A stretch of DNA of 64,000 nucleotides from Canna indica (lineage: Eukaryota > Streptophyta > Magnoliopsida > Zingiberales > Cannaceae), in NCBI GenBank assembly GCA_034359265.1, contig CP136893.1, positions 20,902,001 through 20,966,000 on the forward strand, in the 5' to 3' direction. The notes beneath the pieces are model-generated. The model did not search any database and was not told where the DNA came from. It worked only from the letters and a program-made list of their open reading frames with translations. Within the stretch, counting starts at the first letter, position 1, and each line of letters opens with the position of its first letter. The position numbers and the translations under genes were made by a program. This document shows positions 1 through 7,481 of the stretch, piece after piece.

Positions 1-159
1 CTCATAAAAGTAGTTATTTGACTGAAAATACATCCTAAAACTTTTGAAAAATCACAAAAATTCTTTTTTGAATTTTTTTATGAATGAAATTTTTTGTGAT
101 ATTTTGGAGATTTTAAAATATATTTTCAAAATAGTTTTTAATTTAGGATCCGAAATTAA
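1..159. repeat. AT-rich repeat flanking the solo LTR (left part)
   Basis: AT-rich DNA with no coding signal. The same wording (cctaaaa...aaaatcacaaaaa, then atgaatga, then aatttaggatcc) recurs near 28,530-28,700, 29,460-29,560 and 29,760-29,910, so this is a dispersed repeat. It continues at 9,641 on the far side of the solo LTR, and the uninterrupted relative at about 28,580-28,690 shows the joined arrangement. Confidence 0.6.
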
Positions 160-439
160 TGTCATGCCCCAATTCAGGATCACGTGACTAGCCAGGGTAT
201 GTGTCTGTACCCTGAAGCCTAACTCATTTACTACTAACACAGATATAAATATGCAACCGAACTGACAAGAAATGTAAATGAAGTTCACTGAATTTTTTTT
301 ATAAATGTTTGAAATCAAGTTTACAACTCTAATAACAAAATAACACTACTCAAATGGATGAAACAAGACTCTCAACATGACTACGACTAACTAATAGCCT
401 GCTACGAGATCAACGACACCACCTGCCCTTCAGCCGCGC

Positions 440-442
440 CAC
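440..442. repeat. 3-bp target-site duplication CAC, left
   Basis: CAC directly precedes the CACTA terminus at 443 and is repeated at 7,479-7,481 directly after the right terminus. Three-base duplications are the rule for CACTA elements. Confidence 0.85.
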
Positions 443-472
443 CACTACTAGAAAAATGGTCATCAGCAACGG
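443..472. repeat. CACTA terminal inverted repeat, left
   Basis: Begins CACTACTAGAAAAATGG and runs into TCATCAGCAACGG. The reverse complement of 7,449-7,478 begins CACTACTAGAAACATG and also ends in TCAGCAACGG. Confidence 0.9.
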
Positions 473-797
473 CTGAGCCGTTGCAATAGAGCCGTGACAG
501 AAAGTCGCGTTGCTGATGACTTAGCAACGGATCAGCAACGATCGCTCGGGCCATCGCTCAAAACATTATCAGCAACGGCCGCTCGGGCCGTCGCTAAAAC
601 TATTATCAGCAACGGTTTTGCCACAGACCCGGACCCATTGCTGATAACATTAATAGCAACGGCCGCTGAGTCCGTAGCAACGCCGTTAGTAAAACGCCGT
701 CGCTAAGCCGTTGCTGTAGGTCATCAGCAACGGCTGTCGATACACTTTTAGCAACGGCTTTCCCACGGACGCCTGTGGGAAAGCCGTTGCTGATGAC
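461..797. repeat. Subterminal repeat array, TNPA-gene side
   Basis: About seven direct (AGCAACGG) and at least three inverted (CCGTTGC) copies of a core near AGCAACGGCT lie within about 330 bp of the terminus. In En/Spm, TNPA binds short repeats in this position, so these are probable transposase binding sites by analogy. The matching array at the other end is at 7,165-7,460. Confidence 0.8.
750..791. repeat. Perfect 17-bp-stem hairpin in the subterminal array
   Basis: Positions 750-766 (AGCAACGGCTTTCCCAC) and 775-791 are exact inverted repeats around an 8-base loop. A degraded form sits in the matching place of the second CACTA copy at about 48,098-48,140. Confidence 0.8.
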
Positions 798-1097
798 GAA
801 TACCTGCAACCAGAAAATTTGAAAATTTCAAATTTCCATTGATACATTGATACATTTATCTGATACATAACTCACACACCCATACCCTCATACACACATT
901 CATTCACACATCACAAACACCTCATACACATTCATTCACACATCACAAACACACCAACATATATACATCGAAACAATTATATTTATATTGATAATTATCC
1001 ACGATAGTATAAAAATAATTCAAATGCAAAATTGAAGTATCAATATCCAAACAAAATAAGTTAAACAAGTTCAATATCCAAACAAAAAATCTCACGA
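798..1097. other. CACTA 3' non-coding region
   Basis: No gene. Contains short TGATACAT-type runs and two near-identical copies of a roughly 31-bp ACACATTCATTCACA-rich unit between about 888 and 951. It would be the 3' untranslated or spacer region of the TNPA-like gene. Confidence 0.6.
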
Positions 1098-2633
1098 TCA
1101 CGATGGAGGATGGTCTGGATTATATGGCGGGGTCTGGAGCGCTTGAGTGTACACCGGCGTGGACTGACTCGAGGACGATGGATTAGATGATGCCGAAGAG
1201 ATGACTGGTTCGGGATGACCTGACAAGTTGCGTAGCATAGCTTCTATATTCGCCATCGTCTGACTCTGACGCTCCATCATCTCAGTCTGACGCGCGACCG
1301 TCTCCTCTAGTGTCCTTATCCTATTACTATGATCATAACTGGATCTAGAGGTGGACGGCCGCTCACCAGTGACCGGAGGGGTCGGTGCCCCATGTGGCCC
1401 TAGTACGGCTCGCGCATGACCACTATCTGCGAAGCCATATACGCGGCCATGGTCCCAGCCACCTGCGGCCTCGACCCACGATGCTGCGTCAAAGTCCTCG
1501 GGGGTACCCCCGCGCTGCACCACCGTGTGGCTGTAGGTCTCCTACTCGAGTTTGATTTTTTGTTTAATATTTATCATAAAACTTAAATTATAAATATATA
1601 ATGAATAATTTAAACAAATATATAATTACCATAATGTATGCAACGCGGTTGTGGATGTACTCCCCCGTCCCATGTGCTCGACGGTGAGTCCGCTCAAACA
1701 CCGCCATCGGGGAGGGTCGCTGGACAGTCCCGTCATCCGACACCGTCGTCTACATTTACAAAACAAATACATTAATTAGTACACATAATAACAAATAAAA
1801 TATATAATTAAAAGATATACTTACCATACGGTTTGCGTGCACTGCAAATGCAACAGAGCCGCCGGTGTGATGCGCTGCTCCTCCCGACATGCGATTTCTA
1901 GCTGCATTCCGAGAAACCTCCTGCCATCGATCCGTCGACCATATCCCCACGAGCTGGTCTCATATATCCGGAGTAATCCAACCGGGGCCGTATCCCCGAG
2001 TCTCCGCGATGTTAGTGGTCCCAGCTCGGGCCATCGCTTGGGACCGAGCCTGCCCCAGCTGCCCGTTGTACCTTGCCCAGGAAATAGCCTCCCAGGCAGC
2101 GTAAATGAAGGGCCTCTGGTCCTTGGCCCATGTATAGCGAGCCTGCAAAATAATAATATCAGTACCAATATTAATATATCATCATGCATGTAAAAAATAA
2201 TAATAATACGTGCCTCAAACTCGCGCCATAACATGTCGACGTGCTCGCTAGGCACGTGAGACCACGTAGGCCATGCCCCGTGCATGTATCGTCGAATAGT
2301 AGAAGAAATGCTCCTCGGCACTTCTTCTTGCTCGAACCTGCACAACAAAAATAAATTTTAATATTATATTATGATATAATGAATTTGTAATGATTCATAA
2401 TTCATGATATATTACCGCTCCCCAATCACGCTAATCAATCTACGTGACTTTGTGGCTGGTGGAGGCTGCCACCTGTTCGGCCCGCGTGGCCGCCTACGTC
2501 TGGATGTACTAGCCTCGGCAGTATCATCGGAATGAGGATCAGCAACAGGAGGATCAGCAGCATGAGTAAGTGCTGGAGTCTCACCGATCGGAGACTCCGA
2601 AACTCTCCTGCGTCGATAACCACGACCAGACAT
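1098..2633 (-). CDS. TNPA-like CACTA protein (Transposase_24/Ptta-type), five exons
   Basis: Probable accessory transposition protein that binds subterminal repeats, by analogy with En/Spm TNPA. My exon model on the minus strand is 2633-2416, 2337-2214, 2142-1825, 1749-1630 and 1541-1098: 1,224 nt, 407 residues, all in frame, with introns of 71-88 bp. Exon 1 starts MSGRGYRRRR and is rich in Arg, Pro and Ala. Exons 2-4 carry the conserved part (PRSISSTIRR, SEHVDMLWREFE, RNRMSGG). Exon 5 has a Gln/Glu/Met-rich likely coiled coil (TLEETVARQTEMMERQSQTM) and a Ser/Pro-rich tail ending NPDHPPS. Intron 2 fits only with a GC donor (GAG then GCACGT), unusual or damaged. The broken homologue at 46,447-47,801 keeps the same exon order, which supports the model. 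Family name rests on gene order and motifs. Confidence 0.75.
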
Positions 2634-2708
2634 ATCTGTCGAACAGACATATAATCAGATTATTGTATAAATAGTAGAGATATATTTAATAAAATATATA
2701 CTTTACAA

Positions 2709-5700
2709 TTATTCTTCATCATCTGAATAATAGTCTTCGAATTCTTCCTCTTCTTCCTCTTCTTCCTCTTCTTCATCTTCTTCATCTCCAGCTTCCTCAA
2801 TTTCATGATCGTCATCATCAGCATATTCAACTTCTAATTGAATTGACGTTGTGTCTGCATCCTCGAGTATTGGAATAATACGATCCACAGCAGGAAGATC
2901 ATCTTCTTGATAGAAACCAGGAGGATCATTTTCTCCTACTATCGGATCAATTTTTCCTCTACCTTTTGTCTTACAGACTACACACCAATCTGCTCTATCT
3001 TTATTTCGAGCCGGATACTTCGTGTAATATACTTGTTCGGCTTGTGATGCCAATATAAAAGGCTCATTTGCTGCCAATTTCGATTTGTAATTAACCTCAA
3101 CAAGTTTGTATTTTGGATGAACTTTCATGCCCCTTTCTGTTGTATCGAACCAATGACATCTAAATAGGATCAGTGATTTCAAGCCGAAGTAGTGCAACTC
3201 TATCACTTCTTCCACCAGTCCATAAAAATCCATATCACATTCAACATAGGTTGTCCCTTTCACGCAGACCCCAGCATTCATCGTCTTCTTTGCAAATGAA
3301 TATTCAACCGTGTGAAATTTATACCCGTTAACAAAATATCCGCTATAGCACGACACAAGTCGCGACGGTCCACTAACAAACTCAAATATTTTTTCATCTA
3401 TTTCAGCTCTGTGATCTTTGCTGTAAGTCTGAATCCAAGTAGGGAAATCACGATTCCGTAATCTCTCCAATTCTTGATCGTTGTGAATAGAGTATTTTTG
3501 CACCATCTCAATGTCAAATATTTCAATGAATTGTTCAATCTTTGGACAATTGAGTAATACATACAAGTGTGCCAAATGATACTCTTCATCGCTTAAGTGT
3601 CGAGATGGACGAGAACCAAAAGCACGACCAGAGTCACAAAATATATTTAAACGTCCATCTGAATGTCGAACACCCCCGTCGTCGTTACGTGGAAGACGAT
3701 CAAATCTTGTCTGTACTATCGATTCAAAGTAAAATGAGCAGAATGTTGAAATTTCTTGAATGATATACGATTCAGATATTGATCCTTCAACAGCTGCGGT
3801 GTTCTTTACTTTTTTCTTCAGACGATTCATGTATCTTTCAAATAAGTACATCCAACGATATTGAACGGGGCCACCAACTCGTGCCTCGTATGCCAAGTGT
3901 ATCGGTAGATGCTCCATCGAGTCAAAAAATGCAGGAGGGAAAAACTGCTCCAGCTTGCATATGATTTCAACAATATTATTTTCAAGTGTTGACATATCTT
4001 CGACTCGAAGGACATTTGCACAGATGCTTCTAAAAAGCATACTTAATTCAGTCAACGGACCCCAAATATTATCAGGTAGAAGATCTCGAAATGCGATCGG
4101 AAGTAATCTCTGCATGAATACATGACAATCATGGCTCTTCATCCTTGATATTTTGCAATCATCGACGTTCACACATCGAGATAAGTTTGAAGCATATCCA
4201 TCGGGTAATCTGAGTTCTTTTACCTTTTGACAAACATCTTTGATCTGTTGTTTATTTAACACATATAGGGCCTTCGGTTTCAGATATCGTCCGTTGACCT
4301 CTTGTAACTCCAACTCTGGTCTTTTACAAAGTATTTTCAGATCATGTCGGGCTTTGACATTATCTTTAGTTTTTCTAGAAATATCCATCACAGTGTTGAA
4401 AATATTATCAAACACATTTTTTTCAATGTGCATGACATCTAAATTATGTCGAATCAATAATGAACTCCAATAGGGCAATTCCCAAAAGATACTTTTTTTC
4501 ACCCAGTTGTGTGTTTGGCCAAAACCTGACACTCTTTCATTGCGACCAAATACTATATCTGGAAGTGCTGAAACACGTGCTAACATTTGTTCACCAGACA
4601 ACATCGGTGGTGGCCCATCTCTTTCGACTCTGCCCTTAGTAAATTTATTACGATTCCTTCGATACTGGTGATTAACCGGTAGGAATCGACGATGACAATC
4701 AAAGAATGAGATTTTTCGTCCGTTCTGAAGACTGATTGATTTAGAGTGTTCCATACAATACGGGCAAGAGAGTCGGCCGTGAGTGCTCCAACCCGACAAC
4801 ATGCCGTACGCGGGGAAATCATTGATTGTCCACAAGACCGCGGCCTTTAAATTGAAGTTTTGCTTCCGATGACAATCATAAGTGACAGCTCCCTCAGTCC
4901 ACAATGTTTTCAATTCATCTATCAAGGGTCTGAGAAATATGTCAATTTCTTTTCGCGGACCCTTAGGACCCGGAATAATCATCGAAAGATAAATAAATTC
5001 ATCTTTCATGCACATTGACGGTGGCAAATTATAAACTGTCAGCAACACTGGCCAAACTGAATAAGGAGTTGCAGAATGTCCAAACGGATTAAAACCATCT
5101 ATGCACAATCCCAATCTGATATTTCTAGTATCCATAGCAAATGAAGGATAACATGTATCCAAATGTTTCCATGCTTCACTGTCAGATGGATGAGTCATTA
5201 CTGTATCATCACGACTTCTTGCATGCCAACTCATGTAGGGGGCTGTCTTTTCCGACATGAATAATCTTTGAAGCCTCGGTGTTAGTGGAAAATACCGAAG
5301 CACCTTAAACGGGATATTTTTCTGTCGGACCGATTTCTTCTCCATGTAACGAGGGTGTTGACATACAGGGCATTTATCCAACTGCACATTTTCTTTATAA
5401 TATAAAATGCAGTTATTTTGGCACGCGTGTATTTTTTCGTACCCAAGCCCCAATTTTCTCATCAGCTTTTTAGTTTTATAAAAAGTAGGCTCAAACTTGT
5501 TATCAGTAGACAACATTCCATTAATCAATCCAGCAATCTGATCATACGCAACTCCGCTGATATTACAATCGGCCTTGATGTTTAAGAGCTGTGTCATTGC
5601 TGAAAACCTAGTGTATTTAGGACAATTCTCATACAAAGGTTCATCGGCAGCTTTCAACATCTCGTAAAATTCTGCAGCTTCTTTATTCGATAATTCAATC

Positions 5701-6179
5701 TCTACTGCAGCCCCTACTTCTGTGATATCAACCGCTGTAGTATCTGGTGGGACTGATGTCTGAAGATCTGGCCGATCAACATTATCATTCAGGTGGAATT
5801 GACCCCCAAGACTATCAAGTATCATAGTTCTATAGGGATTACATTGACCGGATGAAGAAGCACCAGCAGAGGAAGATTCACCATATGTCTGAACGATAGG
5901 ATTGCTCGACGTCCCGACTTCGCGTGACTCCCCGTGACAAGTCCATAGAAAATATCTTGGTGCAAATCCTTTGCTATATAGATGCAGAGTGACAGTCTCC
6001 CGATCCAAAAATCGTCCATTTGAACAAATGCGGCACGGACATCGGATTTGATCACCCATGCTAACGAAATTCCGATTCGAATAGGCGAAATTTAGGAAGT
6101 ACGTTACGCCTAATCGAAACTCATTCATTAAAGCTCCACGATCAAGACGTCGGTACATCCAACTTCGATCAGCCGACAT
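2709..6179 (-). CDS. TNP2-type CACTA transposase
   Basis: Catalyses cutting and joining of the element ends in the nucleus. One uninterrupted frame of 1,156 residues from the ATG at 6,179 (MSADRSWMYRRL). The open frame runs seven codons further upstream to a TTG, but the ATG fits the family start and the homologue at 42,870. Domains in order: transposase-associated domain, residues about 1-80, with a CPCRIC motif and a His/Cys pair (LHLYSKGF, TCHGE); Transposase_21 region, about 200-600, with GLCIDGFNPFG near 358, SCPYCMEH (a CxxC motif) near 471 and LDVMHIEKNVFDN near 581; a DUF4218-like part around 680-770; a DUF4216-like part around 950-1030; and an acidic Glu/Asp tail from about 1110 ending YYSDDEE. 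Length is normal for the family. No stop or frameshift seen. A palindrome begins 75 bp upstream. Confidence 0.92.
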   Translation of the reverse strand: MSADRSWMYRRLDRGALMNEFRLGVTYFLNFAYSNRNFVSMGDQIRCPCRICSNGRFLDRETVTLHLYSKGFAPRYFLWTCHGESREVGTSSNPIVQTYGESSSAGASSSGQCNPYRTMILDSLGGQFHLNDNVDRPDLQTSVPPDTTAVDITEVGAAVEIELSNKEAAEFYEMLKAADEPLYENCPKYTRFSAMTQLLNIKADCNISGVAYDQIAGLINGMLSTDNKFEPTFYKTKKLMRKLGLGYEKIHACQNNCILYYKENVQLDKCPVCQHPRYMEKKSVRQKNIPFKVLRYFPLTPRLQRLFMSEKTAPYMSWHARSRDDTVMTHPSDSEAWKHLDTCYPSFAMDTRNIRLGLCIDGFNPFGHSATPYSVWPVLLTVYNLPPSMCMKDEFIYLSMIIPGPKGPRKEIDIFLRPLIDELKTLWTEGAVTYDCHRKQNFNLKAAVLWTINDFPAYGMLSGWSTHGRLSCPYCMEHSKSISLQNGRKISFFDCHRRFLPVNHQYRRNRNKFTKGRVERDGPPPMLSGEQMLARVSALPDIVFGRNERVSGFGQTHNWVKKSIFWELPYWSSLLIRHNLDVMHIEKNVFDNIFNTVMDISRKTKDNVKARHDLKILCKRPELELQEVNGRYLKPKALYVLNKQQIKDVCQKVKELRLPDGYASNLSRCVNVDDCKISRMKSHDCHVFMQRLLPIAFRDLLPDNIWGPLTELSMLFRSICANVLRVEDMSTLENNIVEIICKLEQFFPPAFFDSMEHLPIHLAYEARVGGPVQYRWMYLFERYMNRLKKKVKNTAAVEGSISESYIIQEISTFCSFYFESIVQTRFDRLPRNDDGGVRHSDGRLNIFCDSGRAFGSRPSRHLSDEEYHLAHLYVLLNCPKIEQFIEIFDIEMVQKYSIHNDQELERLRNRDFPTWIQTYSKDHRAEIDEKIFEFVSGPSRLVSCYSGYFVNGYKFHTVEYSFAKKTMNAGVCVKGTTYVECDMDFYGLVEEVIELHYFGLKSLILFRCHWFDTTERGMKVHPKYKLVEVNYKSKLAANEPFILASQAEQVYYTKYPARNKDRADWCVVCKTKGRGKIDPIVGENDPPGFYQEDDLPAVDRIIPILEDADTTSIQLEVEYADDDDHEIEEAGDEEDEEEEEEEEEEEFEDYYSDDEE

Positions 6180-6253
6180 GATTCTGTCAATTAATGACAA
6201 TTTCTTTGGTTAATGTCTTTAGGCGAGATTGTCCAATTCCATTCGGGATTTAT

Positions 6254-6444
6254 GTTATTTGTACTGCACTTACGTTTTTATTTTAACTGTTAACTAATTA
6301 TTCTAAATTTCGACAGCATCTCCCTATAGTTCTCCGAATACGCATATCATCTGGGCGCGTATCGGAGAACAAGAGAGATGTTGCCGAATTTTAGAATAAT
6401 TAGTTAACAGTTAAAATAAAAACGTAAGTGCAGTACAAATAACT
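6254..6444. repeat. Long palindrome upstream of the TNP2 start
   Basis: Two arms of about 88 bp around a loop of about 11 bases (ATATCATCTGG). The outer 54 bp of the arms pair perfectly; the inner part (from about 6,308 inward) has a few mismatches. It ends 75 bp before the TNP2 ATG. The second CACTA copy has the same palindrome, in the same orientation and at nearly the same distance, at about 42,605-42,793. It may be a 5' leader or promoter structure, a small-RNA hairpin, or an old nested fold-back. Confidence 0.88.
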
Positions 6445-6652
6445 ATATTCCCAAATTGTCCAATCAGGGACAATTCAAGAATTGTACGTCGTATAAAAGA
6501 TCATCTACTTCTTTTACACGAACATACAATTCCCGAACGGATCTAAGGTTTTGCTAAATCATATCCGATTCGTCGATGCGTACGTGAAACATATCAACTC
6601 GTCGGATGGATGATTATTTTCTAAATGTTTCGAGACAGTTCGAGTCCATATT
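6445..6652. other. CACTA 5' non-coding segment
   Basis: No gene. Lies between the palindrome and the 26-bp tandem repeat. The stretch near 6,540-6,610 (gattcgtcgatgcgtacgtg) recurs reversed near 42,460-42,490 in CACTA copy 2. Confidence 0.55.
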
Positions 6653-6756
6653 GGACGATTCCGGCGCGAGTCCGAAGTGGACGATTCCGGCGCGAGTCCG
6701 AATTGGACGATTCCGGCGCGCGTCCGAAGTGGACGATTCCGGCGCGCGTTCGAAAT
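6653..6756. repeat. Four tandem copies of a 26-bp unit
   Basis: Units start at 6,653, 6,679, 6,705 and 6,731, each beginning GGACGATTCCGGCGCG and differing at one or two bases. CpG-rich. CACTA copy 2 has only a decayed trace near 42,360-42,415. Confidence 0.9.
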
Positions 6757-6869
6757 TAATCTAAACACTAATAATTAATCTAACAAATTAAACAATTAAT
6801 TAACAATTATAAAATAATTAATTAATAATTTCAAAACAATAAAAACAATAAACAATAATTAACAATAAA

Positions 6870-7172
6870 AAATTCTGGCGCCGGAGTCCACCCTCCGGCG
6901 CCGGCGTACATTGGCCGGACACACTGTCCGGCCACTGTAGAAGGTCCGGCGGTGGCCATAGGCCGACCGCCGCCGGCCGAAACCCTAGAAATAGGGTTTT
7001 GGCCGGATTTTAACCAATACTCCGGCCGATCAACATACCGGCAGCAGCGGCAGCGTCGGCGAGAGGCGTCAGCAGGAGCGGCGGCGGCAGCAGCGGCGAG
7101 AAGCGTCGGCAGGAGCGGCGGCGGCAGCAGCGGGAGGAAGAAGGGTCGGGCGCGACTGGTGCCCTATATAAA
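6870..7172 (-). promoter_or_regulatory. GC-rich CACTA leader with TATA-like box
   Basis: A CpG-dense stretch full of CCGGC and GGCGGCGGCAGC runs, ending at a minus-strand TATATAG-type box at about 7,163-7,172 beside the subterminal array. CACTA copy 2 has a similar GC-rich stretch (41,780-42,020) beside a TTTATTTAATTCGCG at 41,755. Probably the promoter and untranslated leader for the minus-strand genes. Transcription start is not visible. Confidence 0.45.
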
Positions 7173-7478
7173 CGTATCAGCAACGGCTCAATCGCTCGTT
7201 AGAAAGCCGTTGCTGATAAGTTATCATCAGCAACGGCTCACTTATCCGTTAGCAAGCCGTTGCTGAAGATTAAAAAATCAGCAACGGCTCGCCTTTCCGT
7301 CAGAAAGCCGTTGCTGATAATTAAAATAATCCGCAACGGCTCGGTTTTCCGTTAGAACGCCGTTGCAGATACAGATATCTACAACGGCTCGGGCGGCCGT
7401 AAGAACGCCGTTGCAAATAGCAACGGCTTGAGCGGCCGTTGCTGATAGCCGTTGCTGAAGATCATGTTTCTAGTAGTG
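7165..7478. repeat. Subterminal array and right terminal inverted repeat
   Basis: Serial inverted pairs of CAGCAACGGCT and AGCCGTTGCTGAT (7,179-7,450), each pair enclosing about 15-20 bases, then the terminus ending TTTCTAGTAGTG at 7,478. CAC at 7,479-7,481 completes the target duplication. Confidence 0.85.
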
Positions 7479-7481
7479 CAC

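Larger units (their letters stand above)
443..7478 (-). mobile_element. CACTA (En/Spm-type) DNA transposon, copy 1, possibly autonomous
   Basis: 7,036 bp bounded by inverted termini beginning CACTACTAGAAA; about 27 of the first 30 bases match between ends. It is flanked by CAC duplications and sits inside a gypsy LTR. It holds, all on the minus strand, a TNP2-type transposase (2,709-6,179) and a multi-exon TNPA-like gene (1,098-2,633). Arrays of CAGCAACGG-type repeats lie inside both ends, a GC-rich leader at about 6,870-7,160, and a long palindrome upstream of TNP2. I see no stop or frameshift in TNP2 and the TNPA-like exons join in frame, so all parts needed for mobility may be present. Activity is inference. 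Confidence 0.93.

Noticed and set aside
1837..2193. 118-codon plus-strand frame over the TNPA-like gene
   Set aside because: Antisense shadow of exon 3; no family resemblance, and codon pattern follows the minus-strand exon.
6180..6200. Seven extra N-terminal codons on TNP2
   Set aside because: The longer frame begins at a TTG. The ATG at 6,179 matches the start of the homologue at 42,870 and of the family.
6952..7266. Ala/Arg-rich 104-codon frame on the plus strand
   Set aside because: It is the shadow of a GC-rich leader and runs into the subterminal repeats; it opposes the direction of the element's genes.
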